Positions 46,599-64,000 of a stretch of DNA of 64,000 bases are shown here, one piece after another. The number at the start of each line of letters is the position of its first letter. Positions within the stretch are counted from its first letter, which is position 1. Source of the stretch: Eleginops maclovinus (taxonomy: Eukaryota > Chordata > Actinopteri > Perciformes > Eleginopidae); contig NC_086365.1 in the NCBI RefSeq assembly GCF_036324505.1, forward strand, positions 5,452,655-5,516,654, read 5' to 3'. Made by a program: the position numbers and the translations under genes. The notes under the pieces are model-generated. The model was not told the origin of the DNA and did no database searches. It worked only from the letters and a program-made list of their open reading frames with translations.

Positions 46599-47324
46599 CT
46601 CTGAGAGGGTAAAAGAAAACTGTCAAGAAGCACACAGCGGGCAGCTTCCGTTTCCTTCAGACGGCGACCACAGACTGTCCTCTGTTTCTCCCCTCTGCCC
46701 CTCTTCTCTACTCACCGCCATCATTTCAATCTCGACAGTCTCCCTTTATTCATCGCCCTCCATCCTCTTCCTCTCCATCAGCCTGAAGAGTCTCCTCTCT
46801 CTGCAGGCTGACTCGCTCCCTTCAGATCTGCTATCTTATAACCATATATATTCCGGTTGTGTTTCCGTACAGCTGAGACAGACTGCAGGGGAAACTTTTG
46901 AATTCAATGGGGATGGCCAAACTAAATAATTGATTAATTGCTTAAAGAACGATTGATAAATTAAATAATGGATAAAACAATAACTGGTTACAGCCCTAGA
47001 GCCCATTTCTCCATTACTCAGTCCCTGTAAGAGTCAGACACACTCATCAATAATTGATCATATCTACAAAAAAACCCAGCTTGAGTTGTCCACTTGTGAT
47101 CAAACAAAATGCATTTTAGTGCCGAGCGTGAACACACAGGGCCTCTTTCAGCAAGAAATTGACGGCTCGTTCTGTGTGTGTGTGTGTGGTCATCGGCCAA
47201 TGGTCAGTGGCCCGTGCCCTAAAGGACAGGACATGGACAGAGGAGAGTATTGTGGTCACTGCTAGCTGAGGAACAATCCGCTCTTTAACTGCGTTTGTAC
47301 TTTACAATTAGTTCAGTCAAACAA

Positions 47325-47327
<3 letters not shown>

Positions 47328-47359
<32 letters not shown>

Positions 47360-47388
47360 ACAGTACACACACAGACACACACACACAG
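47328..47388. repeat. Imperfect (AC)n microsatellite
   Basis: AC run broken by cgtacagt and acagac, in pacsin2 intron 1. Confidence 0.9.
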
Positions 47389-47475
47389 CTAGAAACATGT
47401 AAACAGATGTTGTTTTTCACTTCTAGAGAAAACCCCATGTTTCATTTGACTGACCTTCCTCATGAATAAAAGCCT

Positions 47476-47479
<4 letters not shown>

Positions 47480-47568
<89 letters not shown>
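47480..47568. repeat. (GT)n microsatellite
   Basis: About 44 pure GT units, opposite in sense to the AC run 100 bases to its left, so the two could pair as a hairpin in pacsin2 pre-mRNA. Confidence 0.95.
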
Positions 47569-47569
<1 letters not shown>

Positions 47570-47614
47570 AGCAGCCTGTATGAGCCAAACACTACAATAT
47601 CACACTATGTTTGA

Positions 47615-48062
47615 CCCTGTAGCATAATGACATGACAATCAAATTGACAGTTAATTAGTTCATAACATTTTATTGCTCAACTTTCTTGAAGAGCAGCCAT
47701 TCAAGCCATATAAGATATAATCAAATGAGATTATCATCATATTTATTGCTACCAGTCATAACTATTCTACTATTCTTCTTTTATTATTACATATTTAGAG
47801 CTTAAACACGAGTAAAAAAAAAGGGATTTGCAGCTACTTTGGTAGTTGGTTTCAGTCATTATCAAGCAAGAATGCCAACATTGGACCCAAAGACTTTGGC
47901 TACACAAACACACAGGGCAAAAGTGCAGTTATCTGTTGCTTTAAACCCTCACTCCATGTGGACTGTTAGAGATCCATTGCAATGTAATTCTGCAAGAGGA
48001 GTGTGTGTGTGTGTAGATACATTCAAGCCTAATTCTCAGCATGAAAATCACATCGTCCCCAG
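47615..48062. repeat. 449-bp direct repeat, copy B
   Basis: Second copy, same orientation, 2,070 bases to the right. Neither copy has terminal inverted repeats or a recognisable gene; the open frame over each (starting MVVGFSHYQA) has no known relatives that I recognise. Confidence 0.9.
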
Positions 48063-51000
48063 CCTGGGCCTGACTTTATGTCCCTGCTGTGTTTCCCCGA
48101 GCAGCTGTCCATATTCTTCATTCCTCAATCTCCGACACACAAGGGACACATGGACCGAGCCACAAATATCCAGTCTAAACATGGCAACAAGTCTTCTGAC
48201 ATCAAACGCTGCTGAGCAGAGATTTCCACTGACCAGGATCACAGCAGCATGAAAGATTTACACAAGAGAAGACCTGTCTGCACGTCTTCCTCTTCAGTGC
48301 ACACAGAATGAAATATCAGTTACATTTGATACCATGAAAATACATGTTCTCTTGTCCCATAGAAGGGTCCTGTAATGCATCACCCAACAGGCATATGTTT
48401 TGTAGTCCTTAGATCTAGCAAACATTTGTAATCTTTTGGGTCTACTAGCAAAATTAACGATTACATTTCAAGGACAAACAAGCTTCAATAGCCAAAATAT
48501 CTTAAGCCACAACAATGAATTGGGAATTCCTTTACGACAAAAGTAATTTCCGAGGCCTGATTTAATCAACAGCAAACAGGAACAGGCGTCTGCACACCCT
48601 TGGCTCTGTAGGACATTTGGACTGAGTTAAACAATTGAACGCAGCTCGACCCGCAACTGCAAATAACGCTGTTGACTAAGGCCAGGTCTAAAGTCCACTT
48701 AATCTGTCACTACAGGGGAACACTGGAAAATCCATCACTTTGTGAACCAAAAACACACGTGTGAATGAGGGAGAGTTGTAGAGATGTAAGACGGAGAAAT
48801 GACCATCAAGCACTGGGTCTGTCATTTCGATTTTAAACAACAGATGCATGACTTCATCAAGGTTGCAGAAACCTGAAAAGAGGGGCTTAGATCACAAGCT
48901 TAGCGATTACATAATCAAACACAACAATGATACGCACTGAAGTCTGAAAAATAAACGCACTCAGAAAGCTGGAATTTGGTTGCTGCCCTTAGATAGAAGT
49001 GAACGACTGCGTGCCTCATTCCTAAACTGAACTTTGGCATATTAAGCAAGTTCCCACACTGTTACTACATCCGTTTGTATCCAAATGTCCAAATGTCCAA
49101 AGATGAAGCTGACTTTGGGGTTTTAAAGTCAGGATAACAAGTATCAGTAGTTTTTTTTTTCATTTGTGAAAGATGATTCAGAGAGACAGCTGCATGTGAC
49201 AAGCACCCAGCTAATGGGGGAGGAGAGGGAGACAGACAGTGAGACAGCAAAAGCAAGAGATGAATGTGTGTGTTATTAAAAGCACATGAAATCTTACTGT
49301 GGCAAACAGACACAGGATGCCAATGACCTTTATAACCACTGTGGGGGGTGGAATTACAGTGTTAGCATTACTCTGGAACCCCTGCCAACGGGATTTATGG
49401 ATTATTGCAGATTGTGACAAATACAAGTTAAGTTAACAGAAGACGATATTTGCAAATTAAACTCATTTGTTTTTTGCTACTGGCAAACTTCACCAAGGTA
49501 ACTTTAACATCACCTCTGAGCTTTAAACTTGTAATTTGATTATGAGTGTTCACCCCTTCCACAAAAGCCTTTCTGTTAGCGTGTTAAATTAATAAATCTA
49601 ATAGCAAAAAAGTATTACAACAACAAGGCTGTAAGGTGAAAGTGAGTAGATGAGTTTCCGCGTCTGAGGATTCTATGTTAGGTATGGGGTATTTACTGGC
49701 GTATTTATGTCAAAGAACAGAAGGTGAACAACCACAGACACATTTCAAGAATCACCCATTTAAAAAAAACACATTGACTTTGAGGCGAGGGAACCGGAAG
49801 TGCACAAATGCTACCTCATTTCTGGGTGTTAGGACTCACTCCTGGGGAGATAATTGAGAAATACGCAAACAAGTGCAGTGCAAAATAGGACCTTGAGCAT
49901 GTTCCAGAAACTAGCAGCATACTGTCTATTCATCCACCCCGTGTTTATGTTCCTCGGAGTGCTCTGGGGCTTGTAACACAGAAACAGTGTCATAAATTGG
50001 GGCGGAGGAGCAGGAAACAAATGGATTCACAGAGAGGAGAGAAGAGCTCATGCACGAAATGACAGGCACATGCATACCTGCCCTGAAGCTGCGAACATTT
50101 TATTACTAGACATAAATACTAGTGCAGTCAAGATGTGTGTTTTCTTTAAACTGTGGTGATGATTAGGGCAGGTCACTTGAGAATAAACTCTTATCAACAG
50201 CAAGGACATCAGCAGCTTAATGTCACACAATCTCTACATGTATTCTGTCGACCAATCAGAGGCCGCTGCAGAGGGGAAACGTGTGCACAATAAGTGGAGT
50301 TATCCTGAGGGTCTGTGTGTCAAATGTTGTTTCCTGCTAAATATTGAGACGTTCCAGCCTTGTCTGCGCGATCGTCAACGCAAGCAAGAAAAACCAAACT
50401 GCTCCAGAGTCTGTAAATGAGAAGGCCTGACTTACATCTCAAAGGTTTTAAAAACAAGGAACTGGAGGAACTGACTAATTCATTGCTTTCCATTAGCTTG
50501 TTTTTTCAGGAAAGACACTTAGTTTCCAGTAATTTAGAAGTATTTAATTATTGATTAATTGGGTTTTTTAAAAGCAAACAAACTTTTCCAGTTTCTTGAA
50601 TGTGAGGGTCCATTTCCCTTTCCATCGTAAAAATAGAGTATCAGCACATCTTTATATTGAAAGGCTGCATTCAGAAAAAGCTAATTAATTGACCAATAAG
50701 AATAGCTGTTTATTCTTTTGTTGATTAACAAATAAATAATTCAATGGTTTCAGCTCTAAAGTTTTCTTTTTAAATGTCTGATATTTCATAGAACTAAAAA
50801 TGTCTCTAGAAAGAAATACTCAACGTAATCCATAATGAAAATATGTGTCTGACCATTATTTCAGAATTAAAGAAATAAAGAAGACAGCCACTTAACTAAC
50901 TTAAATCATTATGACAAATACCAGAGTGTGATTGCATAACAAGCAAGCTTAAAAACACTCCGAGTGCAGTGGGTTTAATGTCTTAATCACAAGAAAATTG

Positions 51001-52639
51001 CTTATCTAAGCAGTAGTTATTTTTCCTCGTTTCCATTTCCTTCCTTTGTTGCATAAAACACAATATCTCCCAGGCAGGGAGTGGAGCTGAGCTGATCTAT
51101 CCCTTCAATATTACTGTTTCACAGCACGGCGCGGCTAAATCCTGACTGGGCTATAAGAGAAGAAAATACAATCATTCCTTTGCTTATTTCTCTCTTGGTG
51201 CACAAAAGCTTGAAGGTCAAAAGTTTCCACGGCAAACACAGGTCATGACCTTGATTTTCTTTCAACTCTGCCCTCCTTCCTCATACGAGCTCAACAGCTG
51301 CACAGGCCTGCTGATCTCCAGGAGACATGGCCTTTCTGTGGAGAAGCCTCTTGATAACTCACTCTCAGCCTTAACAGAAATCACTGACAGAGGCAGACGG
51401 TTAAACCGTTGGTCCATCAGCAGCAGGTCAACTGTAGCCTCAACAGAACTGACCAGTCCGCTCTGCTCCATGGGAAGGGAAAAACAATGGCGTTTGTTCC
51501 ACACTTTCAAGCATTTTCCACTGGACACGCCAGCACCATAGAGAGGAACATAATGGAGGGAAATTCAGTATAACATGACAGGGAAAGGGAGATCCTGACG
51601 TCACCGAGCGGGGCACTTTTTCCTGTGGAAGCCACTGTCCGGCACACTGAGTGTCATGTGATCCGTTTAAAGTGACAGACCTTTCAGGAAAGGGCCACAA
51701 ACAAATGTCATCTGCTAGCTAACCCTGTGACCTGTTATACTGTCTTCCATACTGTATGTGTTCACACAATTTTCTAACAAAGACAGAAATCACAGAAGAA
51801 CCAAACATCTGACATTTTAGAGGTTCTGGAGCTGCTGTACTGCATGTACATGAGCAGAAGAGCTGTGAATAAGACATGTTACTAGGATCTTTTTGTATTA
51901 TCAATATCAATAAATGTCCATGGTGCTTTCATCACTTCACAGTGAAAAGTTATTGGATTATATGATATTAAATACTTGAATTCAGGAAGCGGGTACCAGT
52001 AAAAGTCTGACATTTTTGCATTAAAAGTGTAAAGTTAAGTGTAATGATAAATCTATTCATATCATTTGCTTCGAAATGTCAAAAAACAGGCGAAAAAGCC
52101 CATTACAACTTCCAAAAGGTCAACTTTAACTTTCATATATTGCTTATTTTGTCCAACTCAAGACATTCTGTTTATCTTCATTGAAAGAAGAAAGCTAAGA
52201 AAGCCAGCATAATAAGGAATGTATTATATTCTAGTTTGCTTTGAAAAACGACTTAAAAGTTAAATCAATTCTAAACATATTTGCAGTATCTCTCCACTCT
52301 GGCTGGGATGGGAGCAGTTGCTTTCACCTGTACTGACAGGCTTCAATAACAACATGATTACATTGTGCTGTACAATGTGTTATATCCCTTTAACTGCTCA
52401 GCGTCTCGGAGAATACACTAATAAAGATCCCTCTAAATGGAGAGCAGCGCCTTCAGCCTATATTGGAATACCCATTCTAAGTTTAGCTCAGATCTGTGAC
52501 AGAGCAACCAGTTCACAGGGCCCCCTTCAGATATAAGGAACAAGTAGATTTCACTACTGCTTCACCCTGACAACAGTAGCAACAAACAAAGACCCATAGA
52601 TAACTGATTGTAATAACTCATTTGTTTGTGCAACTTTGG

Positions 52640-53043
52640 TTAAATGCAGTAATGGATAGTAACAAAGCACATTTACTCAAGTACAAATTTGAGGTACTTG
52701 TACTTCTAATCCACTACATTTAAGAAGCCAATATTGTAAGATGTAGATTATTAGCTAACACAAAATATAAATCAATTATTGAATAGCTTATATACGTATA
52801 GCGTATACGAAGTTATGCAAATAATCTCCACTTCATTAGCTGTGATAAAACACATCAATAATCCTTATATTGACCAAGTAAAATATGTATGGGATTCTGA
52901 AATACATTAAGTATATTATGATGCTGAAACATTTGCAAACAAGTAAGATTTTGAAAAGAGGCCTTCTACCTGTAACAAAGTTCTTGTCTTTAACATTTTA
53001 GTATTGTATCAAACACATCTGAGTAGACTTCTTCCACCACTGG
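52640..53043. repeat. Teleost 'agtaaaagta' interspersed repeat, copy 4 (inverted)
   Basis: Opens with atttactcaagtacaaatttgaggtacttgtacttc-type blocks and closes with cacatctgagtagacttcttccacc, the reverse order of copy 1. The length of about 400 bp is near full for the family. Confidence 0.6.
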
Positions 53044-53711
53044 TTAAATGTGCAGTATATGAGACAGGACTGGACTTGGCAGCTGGCTGGCACTGCGCAT
53101 TTTCAGACACTGCCTGGGTTTAGCACCGATTAGGGGAAAGCCTGCAGGAATTGAACCATCTCTCAATTGGAAGTGATGTAATGCTGTAGGCATACATGCA
53201 GGATGATAGGACATGATTATCTTTACTTGCGAAACCTGCCCCGCCCTTTATCACTCCAGGCAATGAAACACTGCTCTATCCCTGTGAAAACCAAACAGCT
53301 GGGGTAAAACACCCTGAGGAAACTACATTTAATAACCAGGTTAATAACTAAGTAAATTACAGTGACATTATGAACTCCAGCCTAACGGTGCTAGCTTAAT
53401 GTATGTCTATGGACTTTCGAAACACTGATATACCCATGTTGGCGGAACCGTGTAATACACAATTAATGGTGAACTAGGAGAACCTATAACTTATGACAAA
53501 CCTGGTATCACTCTTTGCTATAGTAGCTTTCACTAAATGAAATCATTTAAAGTTTGTATTACCACATTATCAGCCGCCTCCCATCGGGAAGTAACGCTAA
53601 AACTTTTGACGTTAGCCCCTTAAGGTTAGCTCCAACGTTAGCGAATTAGCCACAGACCCCTTAGTAAAAAGTTAAATGGTACAAAGTTTTTAATTCGTGG
53701 GTTTCACTTAC

Positions 53712-53850
53712 CTCGCACAGCGTTATTCTTCCTGACGTTTAGTTGAAGAGTTACTTCACTTGGTGATGCCAATTTACAAATCTTTTCGTCCGTTTTTCTG
53801 CTCACCAGCGGCACCATCGACCGTATGACTGACACAATCGTCAGTTAGCC
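53712..53850 (-). other. pacsin2: Probable non-coding first exon and promoter edge of pacsin2
   Basis: A good donor (gcgag|gtaagtg) at 53711 follows sequence with no ATG-led frame on the minus strand. It lies where human PACSIN2 has a UTR exon separated from the ATG exon by a long intron. The right limit is a guess. Confidence 0.4.
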
Positions 53851-56499
53851 AAAGTACGATACATAACATCCGGTTAGTATTTTCAAAATAAAATCAGGTC
53901 TGGTGTATAAAATAAAATAAATGCATACAACGTACTTGCATAGGACTCTATTTGAGTATATAACGTATTACTACTTTATACCTCTACCCTATTACAATTG
54001 AGGTGACTTGTTGTACCTTAGTTTACTTGTTAATAGCTAGAATCAAATTAAATGTCACGTTTGTATTACATGAGCTATATAAGTCATCACAGTTAGGTTA
54101 AAAAATATGTAGAATTAATCTATACTCAAAGAAAATATCACAAATACAACAAATGTTGCCTCAATATAATATGCCATTAAATTCATGAGACCAAATTAAG
54201 TGTGAAAACCTATACTTTGAAGTCATCCAGCTTCCGGCATTGCGATATGACTGGTAAACTTTATGCAAACTACGGAGAGGTGCGGCGGCCTGACGTCACA
54301 TCCCTTTCAAAGTTTTTTCTGGTTACTTTATACTGTAGCAACCAGCACCCAATGGCAGTGGTATCCACTAAGAAGTCTGGGGCCCTCCAAGGGACATTAG
54401 AGAGGCTTTGAAGGGTTTGCAGTAAAATGAGGATTAGTTTGATCTCTCTTTAACTCCATAAAAAAGGCGCCCTTTTATTCTGATCCTCATTGGGACCTAG
54501 GGTAGTTGCCTGTTAATTAATCCCTCCTTATATATATGTTATTGCTTTTACATGTAGTGGAATTTAAACACTTTAAAAATGCTGTACATTGAAACATTTC
54601 CGCACAAATGTAAATGGCCAAGTCACCCACATCTCAAACATATTTTCCCACTCAACAATGAAAAACGTTTATTGTCAAGGCAGCACCAATATGGATATTT
54701 TATTGAAAGGTAGATACAAACTAAAGGGAAACAATGCATTTCTCATAGAAAGAGATCTCAGTGCTGCAAAGCTAAAAACAAAAAAAAGCTTTGTGTCATG
54801 TACACAACATCAGCTGCACAGTTTATAACCACAATAAAGAAGTGAGAACCTACCATCATGTAAGCTCACAGCTGAGAGTTAAATTAAAGTAAATGTGGTC
54901 ATGATGTGAGTGTCTTTCTGCCAAACACTGACCCATACAGATCAGATGGTTAAGGGGAATTTGGTAAGAGATCTCACAACAACACATTTACACGCTTATG
55001 GCTGACACACCTTGACAAATGAAAATTCTGCATGTAGTAACGGCTCATGTGGAAACAACAAGGTAGAGGTGGTGGGGAAGGGTAAAAATGTCAAGGACGA
55101 GGAACAGTGCCATGCAGAGGCTTAATCTACTGTCAGTAACAGCAGGAACGGAAAGGTCGTTTGGCTTTTGAAAGATTGACCTCTGATAAATCTAAACTCC
55201 AGATACTTGCTTTATCAAAGGCTATAAGACCCCTTAGAATTTAATCTTAATCACGTCACTGGTGTGTTTACCCTTTCTCTATTTTTCTTTCATCAACATA
55301 CAGAAGATCACCTTTGTTTTAGAGTAAATAAAAGAGATTAATATGATAATCTTGATCATTGACTTTAGCCTTGATTGATGGGTGAGTGTATTGACCCCTT
55401 CTTCACTTTAAATTACCGTAATCTTTGTAAACTAATACATTCTATATAAAAAATGGTTTGAAATGTAACGTTGCAAGTATCAAAGTACCAAGTATACTGC
55501 TAAAAACCTTAATACTTTAGCCCTACCTCAGTGAATCAAAAGGCTAGTCATCATCGCTATTTCAACATGTCAGTAGTAGCAGAATTGTAAAGCTGAGTTA
55601 ATACATTCCCAACACATATATATAATTTAGATTCAAGATGTGCAGTAGATATGACTTCAGTGCAACAGAAAATGCAACATATTCATTTTAAGCGAAAACA
55701 ACTTGATAAAGTGCAACAGGGTTCAGCTCTGAGTACAATCTTAATGAAGCCCCCCTGCAAATGCATACTGATAATAAACATATAAAATCATTATTAAATT
55801 CTATCTTGGACACACACATTAAGCACAGTTAATTATATCAGTATATTATATCTTTACACTCTTTGTATCAGTTAAATCTCCTGTCCCTCTAGTTCTCCGT
55901 ATATTTTTATTCCACTTCCTCTCTCAGAGTTCCTTCTTTTTAGCACCTGTGTGGGGTCAAGTTAAAGTTTCAGGACTCGTAATCATGCATAGTTCAGGTG
56001 GTTTTATTCCTCCTTGTTGCGTTGGATTGTAATCCCATTGGTTTATATAATTAACTACTTGCTTTTCTCTTGCGTAGTTGCCATTGTACCACCCCTTGCC
56101 ATCCAAACAGATCCTTCCTTTTTACAAATTTCCACTTTCAAGGTTTCAGGGACTTTTTTCTTTCTCTCATTTATTTGTTCCTTATCTTCACAGGGTGCAA
56201 GCAGCTGTTGGGACATTGACCCCACCAACATAATGTCTGTATTTTTAGTTACTTATTTATACAAACAGTCACAAACCCAGGCCTGTTAATTCTCCAAATA
56301 TGACAACAATATTGATTTTCCTCCCCTGCAGCAGTGGGGTTGTCGCCCCTCAGTTAGAGAAATGTGGAGACAGGGTCAGCAGTCCTCCATCCAAAAGCAA
56401 GGATAAAAAAAAAAAGTCTGGTTTCTTCTTTATCCACTGTGCCCACTGTTGGACTCTGTAATGATGAAGAGGAAGTCATTAAGAGCCAGCAATGTCACC
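53851..56499. other. pacsin2-ttll1 intergenic region with ttll1 3' UTR
   Basis: AT-rich throughout. The ttll1 3' UTR must begin at 56499 and run leftward; candidate minus-strand AATAAA signals are at 56170-56175 and 56003-56008. A more GC-rich patch at about 54225-54310 contains a perfect CRE (TGACGTCA, 54291-54298). No coding exon was recognised. Confidence 0.5.
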
Positions 56500-63423
<6,924 letters not shown>

Positions 63424-63910
63424 TTAATGCAATCTAAAATGATTCATTCGGGAAAAAGTTAGCCAATAGTGTACAAATACACCGGTGAACAAAACTACTA
63501 GTACAGAATAGCCTGTGTGTTGGGGGCCTGAGAGAGGAAGTGAGTCAGATCACCTCGTAGAAAAGGGAAGTGTGCAATGAGTACATATGCTAAAAACAAA
63601 AAGAAATGTCCACATGCAGGTGTGTTTTCACAGCTGTGTGTTTAAAAGTACAAGCTGACTGAAACCACTGAATACTGAAGGCAGCATCCCAACAGGAACA
63701 GAGTAAAAACACAATGACTGTGGGCTCTAACATGTGTGGAGGAGGGGTTTTGTGCTCTATATATAGGTGCTGTGTTTGGCTGCAGCACTAGAGATGTGAA
63801 AGTTTAGTGAGCATCGATTAAAAAGGACTTTGTAAAATGACACCATTATTGAACTTTTCAGGTACATCACTTGAGTAGTTCAGTTTAATGCCACTTTATT
63901 GATCTACATC

Positions 63911-63978
63911 ACCAGCGGCCTAAGGATGTCGGATTTTCCAACTACCGCTTTCCACTCTACCAACTGAGCTATCAAAGG
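63911..63978 (-). pseudogene. Truncated tRNA-Tyr pseudogene in the upstream ttll1 intron
   Basis: ctctaccaactgagctatcaaagg preserves the D arm and a changed acceptor; the anticodon stem is altered (CGGTAG) and the T arm and 3' acceptor are missing. Its intron (ttggaaaatccgac) is that of 62144, so the two are related. Confidence 0.6.
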
Positions 63979-64000
63979 GTGCAATTTATTGTTCCCAATT

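Overview
This 64 kb window reads as nuclear DNA of a ray-finned (teleost) fish. Vertebrate multi-exon genes are split by GT-AG introns, many only about 80-150 bp. Long (CA/GT)n microsatellites are frequent, abundant fish-type interspersed repeats are present, and a stand-alone C1q-domain gene of the kind expanded in fishes sits inside another gene. No bacterial, viral or plasmid features were seen.

Layout, left to right. (1) 1-14.25 kb, minus strand: the 5' part of bltp3b (uhrf1bp1l), a bridge-like lipid-transfer protein; the first six coding exons are visible and the gene runs off the left edge. An intronless, TATA-driven secreted C1q-domain gene lies antisense inside its third intron (3.2-4.7 kb). 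(2) 16.4-19.3 kb, plus strand: ckap4 (CLIMP-63), two exons. (3) 20.8-25.5 kb, minus strand: ikbip, convergent with ckap4, with two alternative 3' ends and an apparent one-base frameshift in exon 1. (4) 26.3-33.2 kb, minus: arfgap3, about 16 coding exons, complete. (5) 33.9-53.8 kb, minus: pacsin2, complete, with F-BAR and SH3 domains, an optional acidic NPF cassette exon and a long first intron. (6) 56.5-63.4 kb, minus: the last three coding exons of ttll1. Its 5.7-kb last intron holds six intact intron-containing tRNA-Tyr(GTA) genes, one intact tRNA-Val(CAC) gene and many tRNA relics. These lie in a tandem segmental duplication, one copy of which is interrupted by a hAT-like element.

The gene set joins a human 12q23 group (BLTP3B, IKBIP, CKAP4) to a human 22q13 group (ARFGAP3, PACSIN2, TTLL1). 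This fits an ancestral vertebrate linkage. Several products serve membrane and secretory-pathway cell biology: BLTP3B in endosomal lipid transfer, CKAP4 and IKBIP as ER coiled-coil membrane proteins, ARFGAP3 in COPI uncoating, PACSIN2 in membrane curvature. TTLL1 modifies tubulin. This is linkage of separately transcribed genes, not an operon.

The most interesting signals are the tRNA array with copied scraps of a TTLL1 exon boundary, long TG/CA repeats directly against splice sites in ikbip and bltp3b, the ikbip exon 1 frameshift, an arfgap3 exon junction that does not resolve cleanly, and a roughly 99%-identical 449-bp direct repeat in pacsin2 intron 1. Exon limits were set by eye from splice consensus, reading phase and recalled family sequence; no alignment was run.
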